The position numbers and the translations under genes were made by a program. Under the pieces are notes generated by a model. That model searched no databases. It was not told the origin of the DNA and was given only the letters and a program-made list of their open reading frames with translations. From NCBI RefSeq assembly GCF_045679555.1, contig NC_092091.1, forward strand, positions 17,948,072 through 18,012,071: DNA of 64,000 nt, in the 5' to 3' direction. Below, in pieces: positions 33,945 to 46,479 of the stretch. The first letter of the stretch is position 1; each line of letters starts with the position of its first letter. The stretch comes from Salvelinus alpinus. Taxonomy: Eukaryota; Chordata; Actinopteri; Salmoniformes; Salmonidae.

Positions 33945-36069
33945 AGCAGGATGCAACAGGAAGACACCTGCAGCAGCTCTTAGGGGGCTCCTGATTCATT
34001 CTGAAGTGTGCAGGTGGGTAACCTTAGCTCTGCTGTTTACCCCCCACTCAGAGCTGGGCCCATTGTCCCTGTGTGTTTGGCTTTGTGCAGAGGGCCATTG
34101 TGAGGTGCGGGCGCTCGGCACTGTTGTGTCTGGGGCTCCCATTCAGACAAAGGGCCTGCCGGCTGAAACACTGGAGTGGATGAAGGGGGAAAAGGAAGTG
34201 GTGTCTGCAGTTTGAGAATACCACACTGAGAGGACCGTTGGGGGTGGTTTGTGTCATTAAGTCATATTGACATGGATATTGGTCAAGCTCAACGTGGGGT
34301 TAAAGGTGGCAAACATTTATTACACTAATTGGTTGGTTAATTTAAAACAGGAGCCCCTGTGTTTTTTATAAAGCTCACCAGGAATAAATTGTATAATTGG
34401 AATTGTATAATTTCTGTATAATACATTTCTATCCATCTAAATGGTAAGTTTGACCTTGCAGGTGATCCTGGCTATTCTCCAGAGGCCCAACCAAAGGCTG
34501 GACTGGAAATGTTCAACATAAAAGTAGCTTACACTGTTATTACATTGTTATTATCTGTGGTTTGACAAACAAGGTTTCAGGTTTAGACAAAGACAGTCAT
34601 CCAATGAGCCATACCTGATGGGTCCAAATATATTGTATCTGAACTGCTGTCAACTGGCTGCCACCTTTCATACACCCACAACTGTGGAGGCCAAAGAATA
34701 TAGTCAATTTGTAAGTCCTAACTTTCAGCTTTGCTATCTCCCTGAAATGTTTTAAATTCACACACAAAACAACACATATTTTTTAAAACTTTATTCTTAT
34801 TCACTTTGACCACCACAAAGACCACTATGAAGTTGGGTAAATAGCAGACATCCAGTGTATCAGAAATTGAGAACATTTCTTTCTCTCAGTGTTATATGTA
34901 CCAAGCTAGACAGACTGAATCACACTTCCTAGCTATATCAACAGCAACAGGTTATCTTTTCCTGTTAACCACCCCAGCACTTAATATAAAACCACTGGTT
35001 CCTCCCCATGTTTCCTGAACTGGCCACAAGCAACGTCATAACCCAATCTGCTGGCACAATTTCCTACGAAGGAAGAGCGCCTACAAACACGTGCGTGTGT
35101 TCCCTTTTCTCTGAAACACAGAGCACAATGATGACAAATCCGTTGTTGGAAATGAGTGATTGGAGAACGAGAGAAAGAGAGGGGCATGCAGACAGGGATG
35201 TATGCTGTGTAGAAATGAGATGCTGTATAGCATCAAATGGTAGATGTACAGATGTGTCTGTGGCATGTTTGGTCTTGGTGGGAGCGATGGGTAGGTCATA
35301 ACGCTCATTAAACGAGCGCACCTGCCGCTTCATCAAAAAGCCTTTATCTGTTATCGCCGCAAATCTGCTCACTCTCAGATAGAACGGCGAAAACAAGTTA
35401 GGCACACTCTGTCCCTTTCCTACATACCTCCTACCCCATGACCAGTATGTCTGTCTGTCTGTGGTACCTGGCCTAATCTCGTCAGGAATGTCTGACAGAT
35501 GCATTCAGATGCTGTTGGCCGGAAAGGAGGGCCTCTCAAACATCTGAGCAGTGCAGATAGGCAACAGAGTTGTGACAGACAGGGATTGGAGGGAGCTAAG
35601 AGCTAATGAAGTGGCAAGCTCATGGATATCATCAGGGGTGAAGACCTGCAGATGACTGCTAGAGAGGAGGACCACACTTGATACAACCAGCTGTTCTACA
35701 GTACATATACAGGGCAGAGATATTTCAACAGGTTGTAGTCAGAGGAACTATTTGTTCAGTTGTAGGTGGAGTGGGTGGAGGGTGTAGGGTCACATTTTGA
35801 AAAATGTCCACACTACTGAAGCAATAAGAGGTTCAACCACTGTGTATTACTATGCTGAATACAGCTGTTTGTTGAAGATAAATATGACAGAGGTTAAATG
35901 TAATCAGAGTTGACATGCTTAGCTGGTCTGTCGTTTACTGGGCATGATGATGAGACAGAGTGTGGTGGTGTGTGACGTCACTTCACCACAATGATGCAAA
36001 ACGCAGCAACATTCTGAAGAAGTGTATGTGGCAATCATTCCTGTCAGTCAAATCAGTCAAATGCTATTA
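33945..36069. other. No gene recognised
   Basis: Open frames here (for example on the minus strand at 35064-35504) lack splice context, homology or codon-level signs of selection that I can see. No named repeat. Confidence 0.4.
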
Positions 36070-36790
36070 CACAGCAGCAGTAGTAGTAGTAATAGTAGTC
36101 ATAGCAGTAGTAGTAGTCTTAGTAGTCATAGTAGTAGTCTTAGTAGTCATAGTAGTAGTCTTAGTAGTCATAGTAGTAGTAGTCATAGCAGTAGTAGTAG
36201 TAGTCATAGTAGTTGTAGTAGTCATAGTAATAGTAGTCATAGCAGTAATAGTAGTCTTAGTAGTCATAGTAGTAGTTGTAGTAGTCATAGTAGTAGTAGT
36301 AGTAGTCATAGTAATAGTAGTCATAGCAGTAGTATTAGTCTTAGTAGTCATAGTAGTAGTGGTCATAGTGGCAGTAGTAGTCATAGTAGTAGTAGTAGTA
36401 GTTATAGTAGTAATAGTTGTCATAGTCGTAGTAGTCATAGTAGTAGGTAGTAGGAGGAGTAGTCATCGTAGTAATAGTAGTAGTTATAGTAGCAATAGTT
36501 GTCATAGTCGTAGTAGTCATAGTAGTAGTAGTAGTAGTCATAGTAATAGTAGTAGTAGTCATAGTAGTAATAGTAGTAGTCATAGTAATAGTAGTAGTAG
36601 TCATAGTAGTAATAGTAGTAGTCATGGTAATAGTAGTAGTAGTCATAGTAATAGTAGTAGTAGTCATAGTAGTAGTAGTAGGAGTAGTCTGCATAGTAGT
36701 AGTAATAGTTGTCATAGTAATAGTAGTAGTAGTCATAGTAATAGTAGTGGTAGTCATAGTAGTAGTAGTAGGAGGAGTAGTAGTAGTAAT
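36070..36790. repeat. Degenerate (AGT)n trinucleotide tract, about 720 bp
   Basis: Runs of 'agtagtagt' are punctuated at short intervals by 'cat' and 'aat' variants ('agtagtcatagtagtag'). It encodes Ser-rich or Val/Ile-rich frames on + and Thr/Met-rich frames on -. None is a gene. Confidence 0.97.
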
Positions 36791-36973
36791 GATGGTAGTT
36801 ACTTTATTGTCCCAGATAGAAAGTTGATTGTGGAATACAAAAAAAATTAACAGTAACAAGAACATTTCAAGAAGATTGAGATGTATACATAAATACATGA
36901 CTATATATTAGGATAAGGAACATATTCATAGTAATCCAGTAAGCGTTGAACATGTCATAATGAAACAGAAGCC

Positions 36974-37158
36974 CTGTTTACACCTGGTTCTAACATGTCC
37001 TTTGTCCTGATCTTATCCACATTCTGATTGTGCCCACAAATTTTGACAGGTGTAGACGATTAAAATACGCTTTGGGGTAAGATTGTGATCAGATATTATA
37101 AGTAGAAACGTACAATATCAGGACGAAGGACGCATGTTAGAACCAGGTATAAACGGAG
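36974..37158. mobile_element. MITE with inverted ends
   Basis: The left end 'tgtttacacctggttctaac' 'atg' is repeated inverted at the right ('catgttagaaccaggtataa' 'ac'). The inner arms ('gtcctgat', 'atcaggac') also pair. About 185 bp, non-coding. Confidence 0.65.
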
Positions 37159-38039
37159 CTAGAGACACCAATAAATAAATTACCTCACATCTGGCACATC
37201 CATAGAGGAAGAAGGGCCAAGGCACACTAAAAAGCCACTCTCTCTCTTCCCCCCTAAACACCACAGCCAATCTGTTTTGTGTCACAATTAAAATAAATCA
37301 GCGTTTCTTGAAACTGCATTAAAACACTGTTGAGTGTTCCTTTGATCAATCAAGCAGCCAATGACTCTAGCTGATTCAGGCTATAACTGAGGCCTTCCCA
37401 GGCTACCAGGCAGCACTTCAAAAGATAGTAGAGGTTTATAACACACATCTGCAGCACTCAGAAGAAGGCTTTTCTTCTACATGCGGGTCTCTTGCATCTT
37501 TGTGTCCCTAGGAGCCACAGCAGGCCTGAATCCTGGCTTAGTGGGGTCCAGAGAAGATGGCTGCTGTAGGGAGGAATGAACATGTTCTCAAACACACAGC
37601 ATGATGAGAAAAATAGAACACGCTCCTCTCTTTCTGTGTTGGGACTTACTGTATCTCCATTGGCCACAAGTACTTCAATATTCACTCTGTTATGTGTTGG
37701 CAGCAACCTGTATGCATCAATACTTGTGCCTTTTTAGTAATTTTACATAATGGGAGGTACATCAAACATGGAAGTAAAGCTTAACCCTTGTATATTTATT
37801 GGCTATTGTATCAGAATGTGTTGTATGTGACATAACGCCATGCCTCCTCCTAGCCTATGGCTCCCTGTCCCTTCCTGTCCTCTCTGGCCCTGCCCAGTCT
37901 CTGACTCCACTGTAGCTCCTAGCTGCAGCTGTCCTCCAAGCCTCACATACTGTTCTGGCTGGCCAAACCCCACCGCACCACTGAAGTCCTTCCAGTTCCA
38001 GCCAGGAATCTCAGGCTGTCTGGGGGAAAAGTCCCCAAT
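37159..38039. other. No gene recognised
   Basis: Unique-looking sequence with no recognisable exon or repeat. Confidence 0.35.
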
Positions 38040-38047
38040 ACTGTAAC

Positions 38048-38614
38048 CAGGGGTGCAACTTTGGTTTTAGAAGTGGGGGGGACATAATATATTTCATCAA
38101 ATAGGGCTATCTTCCTTACACCATCCCTACCTTGTCACAACACAACTGATTGGCTAAAACACATTAAGAAGGAACACCTGTTAATTGAAATGCATTGCAG
38201 ACTACCTCATGAAGCTGGTTGAGATAATGCCAAGAGTGTGCAAAGCTGTCATCAAGGCAAATGGTGGCTACTTTGAAGAATCTCAAATATGAAATATATT
38301 TGGATTTGTTTAACACTTTTTTGGTTAATACGTGATTCCATATGTGTTATTTCATAGTTTTTATGTCTTCACTATTATTCTACAATGTAGATAACAGTAA
38401 AAATAAAGAAAAACCCTTGAATGAGAAGCTGTGTCCAAACTTTTGACTGGTACTGTATATATATTTTTTTTAATCCAGTCGGATAAACACTCAAAACAGC
38501 CTATCCGACCGCTCTGAGCCATCCGCATGGTCCTAAAGCACACCGTTGCCTCGTTTTGTATCACATTCCATTGATAAAACTGGGGAAACGTCCCCAGTGA
38601 AAGTTGCGCCCCTG
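38048..38614. mobile_element. hAT-type MITE with perfect 8-bp target duplication, carrying a Tc1 end
   Basis: The ends 'caggggtgcaactttg' and 'gaaagttgcgcccctg' are imperfect inverted repeats starting CAGGGG, as in hAT elements. An exact 8-bp duplication, 'actgtaac', flanks it at 38040-38047 and 38615-38622. The middle (about 38106-38460) is the 3' part of a Tc1 element ('agctgtcatcaaggcaaatg', 'gtccaaacttttgactggta'), which must have inserted into the hAT element. Confidence 0.8.
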
Positions 38615-38622
38615 ACTGTAAC

Positions 38623-39541
38623 CTAGATAAGCAACGGACAGCCTCTCTGTCCCCTGGCCTCTTTACATAGCATGTGTGCACTACCCCGGACCTCTCCTCC
38701 TCCTGCACCTCCTTCTCCTCAGCAGCTGCTGTTGGCTTACTGGGCCAGTCTTGGGTGGGGTTATTGTGGCCGGCTGGCATGCCCTGGCCTGGACATAAAG
38801 CAGAGCAGCGTGGGGCGTTGCAGAGGGATCTTGAGATCTGGTTGTTGATGATGTTGTTGTTGGCTATTGGTTGTTGAACTTACCCTGGTTACTGGGAAGG
38901 ACGAATACCAGACATATGGCCAAAGGAAATCTCAGAGGGCGAAGGTCACAGAGGGCCAAACTAAACCTTTAACCTCTTGGTGATTTGTCTCCCAGGGGTG
39001 ATGTAGCAACTAGCTATACCAACCACAGCAGAAGTCAAAGCTCATGCACTGTATCGGTTCCTCTTGTAAATGATTACATGGAAAACCATTATCCTGTGCT
39101 CAGCAGAAGGAGGCTGGGGCGAGGGAGGCCTCTTTTTAAGTTGTAGTGGGTCAAAGGCCAGGTTCCCTAAGGACAGTACTTACTGCGGCCTGCTTTACAC
39201 ATTACTATGTTACACATTACGTGAATGGTGTATGCCATTTTTATTCCCCTTTACTTGCTTTTTTAGCATGAAGCACATTGTCCTGCACTGGTTTTGTGTG
39301 ACATTTATATATTTTGAAGGAGCCCTTGGGTGAGGGGATTTTGAATGGGAATTTGAATTATGCTTCAACACTAACAGGGGCTGAGAAGCCTCAGTAGCAA
39401 CAAAACCAACTGTCTCTAACCCAACCGTTGCCCTCCACTATTTAGGGACTCTCGATGGAGTGTCTAGCATCAGCTGCTGCTGACACTGTCTGTGTCCCTC
39501 TCCTACACACATGCAGGCGCACACACACGCAGTCTCTCTCG

Positions 39542-39550
<9 letters not shown>
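38623..39550. other. No gene recognised
   Basis: No exon or repeat identified. Confidence 0.35.
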
Positions 39551-39588
<38 letters not shown>

Positions 39589-39592
39589 ACGC

Positions 39593-39682
<90 letters not shown>
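39551..39682. repeat. (CA)n microsatellite with 'gcacac' interruptions
   Basis: Dinucleotide tract with several CA-to-CG substitutions near its left third (39578-39600). Confidence 0.98.
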
Positions 39683-39684
<2 letters not shown>

Positions 39685-40080
39685 GTTCTCTGATATCTGC
39701 TTTCATATGACGTTGATGGGCCTCTATAATGCCTGCCTACCAGACAGGTGGCCCTGCTGGGGCCTCACTGTGGGCTAGCATGGCCCCTTAGGGTGCTGCA
39801 AGGCCCCTCCTCCCGGTAGACTTAAAAAACATATTGCATGTCTCCACTGTTCTCAGTCCAGCCTAACATGCATAAGGAGATCTCACCTACAATCTAATGT
39901 TAGTGAAGACTACATGACTACACAGGAATAAAAACAATTGGTAAAGGAATGTTTGGGAATTAAATTAACCCAAAGCCTACTTGGTAGCTGGGAGTGGTGA
40001 ATTTCCACAGTATACTTCACGTGATAACCCATTGATATAGATATACAGTAGCTTTCTCAGATTCTCTAACATTCCATCAT

Positions 40081-40139
40081 GAATATGGGGTATAGGGTTT
40101 ATATGAGGGTAAAGGGTATATATGGGGTATAGGGTATAC
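40081..40139. repeat. 'gggtata' minisatellite, left block
   Basis: Irregular units of 'tatatggggtatagggta'. The same repeat reappears at 41930-41960, 42905-42939 and 44353-44545, so it appears to be one array cut by three insertions. Confidence 0.75.
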
Positions 40140-40149
40140 ATATTTTTTA

Positions 40150-41909
40150 ATTTCATCTTTATTTAACCAGGTAGGCCAGTTGAGAACAAGTTCTCATTTA
40201 CAACTGCGACCTGGCCAAGATAAAGCAAAGCAGTGCGACACAAACAACAACACAGAGTTACACATGGAATAAACAAACGTACAGTCAATAACACAATAGA
40301 AAATACTATATACAGTGTGTGCAAATGAAGTAAGATTAGAGAGGTAAGGCAATAAATAGGCCATGGTGGTGAAATAACTACAATTTAGCAATTAAACACT
40401 GGAGTGATAGATGTGCAGAAGATGAATGTGCAAGTAGAGATACTGGGGTGCAAAGGAGCAAAATAATAATAATATGGGGATGAGGTAGTTGGGTGGGCTA
40501 TTTACAGATGGGCTATGTACAGCTGCAATGATCTGTAAGCTGCTCTGACAGCTGATGCTTAAAGTTAGTGAGGGAGATATGAGTCTCCAGCTTGAGTGAT
40601 TTTTGCAATTCGTTCCAGTCATTGGCAGCAGAGAACTGGAAGGAAAGGCGGCCAAAGAGGAGTTGGTTTTGGGGGTGACCAGTGAAATATACCTGCTGGA
40701 GCGCGTGCTACGGGTGGGTGCTGCTATGGTGACCAGTGAGCTGAGATAAGGTGGGGCTTTACCTAGCAAAGACTTATAGATGACCTGGAGCCAGTGGGTT
40801 TGGTGACAAATATGAAGCGAGGGCCAGCCAACGAGAGCATACAGGTCGCAGTGGTGGGTAGTATATGGGGCTTTGGTGACAAAACGGATGGCACTGTGAT
40901 AGACTGCATCCAATTTGCTGAGCAGAGTGTTGGATGCTATTTTGTAAATGGCATCGCCGAAGTCAAGGATCAGTAGGATAGTCAGTTTTACGAGGGTATG
41001 TTTGGCAGCATGAGTGAAGGATGCTTTGTTGCGAAATAGGAAGCCGATTCTAGATTTAATTTGGGATTGGAGATGCTTATGTGAGTCTGGAAGGAGAGTT
41101 TACAGTCTAACCAGACACCTAGGTATTTGTAATTGTCCACATATTCTAAGTCAGAACCGTCCAGAGTAGTGATGCTAGACGGGCGGGCAGATGCGGGCAG
41201 CGATAGGTTGAAGAGCATGCATTTGGTTTTACAAGCGTTTAAGAGCAGTTGGAGGCCACGGAAGGAGAGTTGTATGCCAATGAAGCTCGTCTGGAGGTTT
41301 GTTAACACAGTGTGCAAAGAAGGGCCAGAAGTATACAGAATGGTGTCGTCTGCGTAGAGGTGGATCAGAGAATCACCAGCAGCAAGAGCGACATCATTGA
41401 TGTATACAGAGAAACGAGTCGGCTCAAGAATTGAACCCTGTGGCACCCCCATAGAGACTGCCAGAGGTCCGGACAACAGGCCCTCCGATTTGACACACTG
41501 AACTCTGTCTGAGAAGTAGTTGGTGAACCAGGTGAGGCAGTCATTTGAGAAACCAAGGCTGTTGAGTCTGCCGATAAGAATGCGGTGATTGACAGAGCCG
41601 AAAGCCAGGTCGATGAATACGGCTGCACAGTATTGTCTTTTATCGATGGCGGTTATGATATCATTTAGGACCTTGAGCGTGGCTGAGGTGCTACCATAAC
41701 CAGCTCGGAAACCAGGTTGCATAGCGGAGAAGGTACGGTGGGATTTGAAATTGTCGGTGATCTGTTTGTTAACTTGGCTTTCGAAGACCTTAGACAGGCA
41801 GGGTAGGATAGATATAGGTCTGTAACCGTTTGGGTTTAGAGTGTCTCCCCTTTGAAGGGGATGACAGCGGCAGCTTTCCAATCTTTGGGGATCTCAGACG
41901 ATACGAAAT
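40150..41909 (-). mobile_element. LINE copy E (same family as A and D), antisense
   Basis: The minus strand runs from the RT N-terminal region ('LNPNGYRPISILPCLSKVFE', 41860) through 'GVPQGSILEPT' and 'YADDTILYTSG' (about 41350) to the C-terminal region at 40913-40392 ('FVTKAPYTTHHCDLYALVGW') and the family 3' end, 'ggccaggtcgcagttgtaaa'. Motif A reads 'FIDLAFGSVNH': two codons are deleted and the second Asp is Gly (41597-41599). It is 5'-truncated and frameshifted. Confidence 0.9.
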
Positions 41910-41960
41910 ATATTTTTTACAGGCTAGAGGGTAAAGTGTATATATGGGGTATAGGGTATA

Positions 41961-42904
41961 CACTACCGTTCAAAAGTTTGGGGTCACTTAGAAACGTCCT
42001 TGTTTTTGATTTTTTTTAAAAATCAGAAATACAGTGTAGACATTGTTAATGGATGATTTATAACAGAATATCTACATAGGCATACAGAGGCCCATTATCA
42101 GCAACCATTACTCCTGTGTTCCAATGTCACGTTGTGTTAGCTAATCCAAGTTTATAATTTTAGAAGGCAAAACACCATTCTCAACGTCAACAGTGAAGAG
42201 GCGACTCCGGGATGCTGGGCTTCTTGGCAGAGTTGCAAAGAAAAAGCCATATCTCAGACTGGCCAAGAAAATAAAAGATTAAGATGTTTCTAAAACTAGA
42301 CATTCTAATGTACTTGTCCTCTCGCTCAGTTGTGCACCGGGGCCGCCCACTCCTCTTTCTATTCTGGTTAGAACCAGTTTGCGCTGTTCTGATCTTTAGT
42401 TTCTTTGCAATTTCCCGCATGGAATAGCCTTCATTTCTCAGAACAAGAATAGACTGATGAATTTCAGAAGAAAGGTCCTTGTTTCTGGCCATTTTGAGCC
42501 TGTAATCGAATCCACAAATGTTGATGCTCCAGATACTCAACTAGTCTAAAGAAGGCCAGTTTTATTGCTTCTTTAATCAGAACAACAGTTTTTAGCTGTG
42601 CTAATATAGTTGCAAAAGGGTTTTCTAATGATCAATTCGCCTCTTCAAATTAGAAACTTGGATTAGCTAACACAATGTGCCATTGGAACACAGGAGTGAT
42701 GGTTGCTGATAATGGGCCTCTGTATGTCTATGTAGATATTCCATAAAAAATCTGCCGTTTCCAGCTACAATAGTCATTTACAACATTAACAATGTCTACA
42801 CTGTATTTCTGATCAATTTGATGTTATTTTAATGGACAAAAAATGTGCTATCCTTTCAAAAACAAGGACATTTCTAAGTGACCCCAAACTGTTGAATGGT
42901 AGTG
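41961..42904 (-). mobile_element. Tc1-like element with intact ends, internally deleted
   Basis: The terminal repeats 'cactaccgttcaaaagtttg' 'gggtcactta' and 'taagtgaccccaaactgttg' 'aatggtagtg' are inverted, with TA on both sides (41959-41960 and 42905-42906). The minus strand near 42490 encodes the transposase N-terminus 'MARNKDLSSEIHQSILVLRN' 'EGYSMREIAKKL' (a helix-turn-helix). The catalytic domain is missing. A second inverted block, 'aatgggcctctgtatg', pairs the inner ends. Confidence 0.9.
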
Positions 42905-42939
42905 TATATGAGGGTATAGGTTATATATGAGGGTATATA

Positions 42940-44352
42940 CAGTCCCTTCAGAAAGTGTTCAGACCCCTTGACTTTTTTCACATTTTGTTACGTTACAGCC
43001 TTATTCTAAAATTCTTTAAATTAAAATACATCTCAGCAATCTACACACAATACCCCATAATGACAAAGCGAAAACAGGTTTTTCGTATTTTTGCTAATTT
43101 ATTGCAAATAAAAAACAGAAATACCTTATTTACATAAGTATTCAGATACTTTGCTATGAGACTTGTAACTGAGCTCAGGTTCATTGATTGGAGTCCACCT
43201 GTGGTAAATTCAATAGATTGGACATGATTTGGAAAGGCACACACCTGTCTATATAAGGTTCTACAGTTGGCAGTGCATGTCAGAGCAAAAACCAAGCCAT
43301 GAGGTCGAAGGAATTGTCCGTAGACCTCCGAAACAGGATTGTGTCGAGGCACAGATCTGGGGAAGGGTACCAAAACATTTCTACAGCATTGAAGGTCGGC
43401 AAGAACAGTGGCCTCCATCATTCTTAAATGGAAGAAGTTTGGAACCACCAAGATTCTTCCTAGAGCTGGCCGCCCAGCCAAATGGAGCAATCGGCGGAGA
43501 AGGGCCTTGGTCAGGGAGGTGACCAAGAACCCGATGGTCACTCTGAAAGAGCTCCAGAGTTCCTCTGTGGATATGGGAGAACTTTCCAGAAGGACAACCA
43601 TCTCTGCAGCACACCACCAATCAGGCCTTTATGGTAGAGTGGCCAGACGGAAGCCTGGAGTTTTCAAAAAGGCACCTAAAAACTCTCAGACCATGAGAAA
43701 CAAGATTCTCTGGTCTGATGAAACCAAGATTGAACTCTTTGGCCTGAATGCCAATCATCAGGTCTAGAGGAAACCTGTTATCCCCCTATGGTGAAGCATT
43801 GTGGTGGCAGAATCATGCTGTGGGGATGTTTTTCAGTGGCAGGGACTGGGAAACTAGTCAGGATCGAGACAAAGATGAATGGAGCAAAGTACAGAGCGAT
43901 CCTTGATGAAAACCTGCTCCGTAGCTCTCTTTCTTACTGCCAGGCGGCGTAAGGGCTATTTGACCAAGGAGAGTGATGGAATGCTGCATCAGATGACCTG
44001 GCCTCCACAATCCCCCGACCTCAACCAAATTGAGATGGTTGGGATGAGTCGGACCACAGAGTAAAGGAAAAGCAGCCAACAAGTGCTCAGCATATGTGAG
44101 AACTCCTTCAAAACTGTTGGAAAATCATTCCAGGTGTCATCCAGCTGTCATCAAGGCAAAGAGTGGCTTTTTGAAGAATCTCAAATATAACATATATTTT
44201 GATTTGTTTAACACGTTTTTGGTTACTATATGATTCCATATGTGTTATTTCATAGTTTTGACGTCTTCACTATTATTCTACAATGTAAAAAATAGTACAA
44301 ATAAAGAAAAACCCTTGAATGAGTAGGTGTGTCCAAACTTTGACTGGTAGTG
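42940..44352 (+). mobile_element. Tc1-like element, mosaic of two families
   Basis: The left end is 'cagtcccttcagaaagtgtt' 'cagacccc'. The transposase pieces are on +: 'ILKWKKFGTTKILPRAGRPA' (about 43415), 'RRTTISAAHHQSGLYGRVAR', '[16 protein letters not shown]' (first catalytic Asp, about 43720) and '[20 protein letters not shown]'. From about 44140 the sequence switches to the end of a different Tc1 family ('cagctgtcatcaaggcaaag', 'gtccaaactttgactggtag'), shared with 38260-38460. TA flanks both ends. Frame broken after 43767. Confidence 0.8.
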
Positions 44353-44545
44353 TATATGGGGGTATAGGGTATATATGAGGGTATAGGGTATATATGAGGG
44401 TTTAGGGTATATATGGGGTATAGGGTATATATGAGGGAATATGGTATATATGAGTGTATAGGGTGTATATGAGGGTATAGGGTATACAGTATATGAGTGT
44501 ATAAGGTATATATAGAGGTATAGGGTATATATGGAGGTATTGACT
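44353..44545. repeat. 'gggtatatatgag' minisatellite, right block
   Basis: Irregular units of 'gagggtatagggtatatatg' of about 18-20 bp. Confidence 0.85.
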
Positions 44546-45644
44546 AGCATGTCTCACTGACCACACAGAGCTACATTCTATTCAACTTTCTTCCTGGCTC
44601 TCTCTTGATGTTCCCTTTTAGCTTGTGTTCTTGCTCTTGTGTTCTTCTGACATCAAACCCTCGTTTGAAGTGGGGAGTCAGAGATGAAAGTGAAGTAGCA
44701 GGGTCTCAGTGGTATAGAGCTGAGCTGGCTCAGTAAACACCAACTAGACCAGGGGGAGACCGTGATATAAACCAGGGGAGGACAAAGGCAGCATAACACC
44801 ATGGCTTGGCTGTGGAGACAAGGCTCTCTTGGTAATTGAAAATGGCTCTGGGCTGCTCCTCTACTCCCTCCACCTCCTCCCAGTCTGCCTTCTCCTGCCC
44901 TTCTCCCCTCCATCCACCCCCTCCCTAGAGACCTCTCTCTCCCCGCTCTGGCCGTGCTGTTTTTGGGACATCCCCAGTATTTCTTGGCCTTTGAAGGGAA
45001 ATATAATTGAGTGGTAATTTGAGACGTATTCTCTTTCTTTCTCTCTGTCTCTCTCTCTTTCTCTGTCTTTCTCCCACATGCCTCCCTCGCTCCTCAATGG
45101 ATATGGAATATTGAAGTTCAAAGTGTAAAAGTGCAGTGTAAAAAAATAATGAATTGAAGAATTCTAAACGTTGTGGGATTGAGAGGATATGGCTTACCTT
45201 GACCTGATGTGGCCTGCAAATCGAACAGACAGCCAAGAGAGAAGAGTTGAATCCAAGGAAAGGAAATTATAGACTAACTGGTAATCAAGACACACTGAGC
45301 CCAAGGAGAGCCCAGAAAATGAAATTAAATGGATTTTTATTTACACCAGATTTACAGAGGGTTGTGAATATAATTTACAGTCATTCCAATCCATTTTACA
45401 ACACTTCTCTTTATTTCTCATCATCACTCTGCAGACCAGGAGTATTCCCAGGTTGATCGTTTGTTCCACATGATAATAAATATAAGTCAATGTTGCTATT
45501 TACAACTCTTATAAAACTGTACAGGAGAATGGTCAAACAGCCAGTATGTGAAGCAGTTATCTCAAAGAAACTGGCTTTAAAAAGCAGCCTGTTATATAAA
45601 ATACATATTCCAAATCTTCAACCACGGCAAAATAATAAAACATA
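44546..45644. other. No gene recognised; pyrimidine-rich patches
   Basis: Contains C/T-rich stretches at 44850-44950 and 45030-45080. No exon identified. Confidence 0.35.
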
Positions 45645-46477
45645 CTGAACAAAAATGTAAACGCAACAGTGTTGGTCTCATGTTTCATGAGCTGAAATAA
45701 AAGATCCCAGAATTGTTCCATACGCACAAAAAGCTTATTTCTCTAAAATGTTGTGCACACATTTGTTTACATCCCTGTTAGCGAGCATTTCTCCTTTGCC
45801 AAGATAATCCGCTTCTTCACCTGCGGGATTGTCTGAGACCAGCCACCCGGACAGGTGTGGCATATCAAGAAGCTGATTAAACAGCATGATTACACAGGTG
45901 CACCTTGTGCTGGGGACAATAAAAGACCACACTAAATGTACAGTTTTGTCACACAACACAAGTTTTGAGGGAGTGTGCAATTGGCATGTTGACTGCAGGA
46001 GTGTCCACCAGAACTGTTGCCAGAGAATTTAATGTTAATTTATCTACCATAAGCCGAATCCAATGTCGTTTTTTGAGAATTTGGCTGTACGTCCAACCGG
46101 CCTCACAGCCGCAGACCACGTGTAACCATGTCAGCCCAGGACCTCCACATCCAGCTTCTTCACCTGCGGGACCGTCTGAGACCAGCCACCCGGACAGCTG
46201 ATGGAACTGATAAGTATTTCTGTCTGTAATACAGCCCTTTTGTGGGGAAAACTAATTCTGATTGGCTGGGCCTGGCTCCTCAGAGGGTAGGTCTGGCTCC
46301 CAAGTGGCTGGGCCTATTCCCTATCAGGCCCACCCATGACTGCGCCCCTGCCCAGTCATGTGAAATCTATAAATTGGGGCCTGATTTATTTATTTAAATT
46401 GACAGATTTTCTTATATGAACTGTAACTCAGTAAAATCGTTGAAATTGTTGCATGTTGCGTTTATATTTTTGTTCAG
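45645..46477 (+). mobile_element. Tc1-like element with intact ends, internally deleted
   Basis: The ends 'ctgaacaaaaatgtaaacgc' and 'gcgtttatatttttgttcag' are inverted repeats flanked by TA (45643-45644 and 46478-46479). The frame from 45965 encodes a transposase helix-turn-helix start ('MRECAIGMLTAGVSTRTVAR' 'EFNVNLSTISRI'). The catalytic region is gone. A 40-bp block ('cttcttcacctgcgggat') occurs twice, near 45812 and 46154. Confidence 0.88.
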
Positions 46478-46479
46478 TA

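Noticed and set aside
35064-35504. 146-codon minus-strand frame
   Set aside because: No domain, homologue or splice context is recognisable.
35960-36898. Ser-rich, Val/Ile-rich and Thr/Met-rich frames up to 296 codons
   Set aside because: They are products of the AGT-type trinucleotide tract on both strands.
40140-41919. 10-bp target duplication 'atatttttta' around LINE E
   Set aside because: The bases just outside the right copy ('ctagcctgt' on the minus strand) also match the LINE, so the repeat may be chance A/T-rich similarity.
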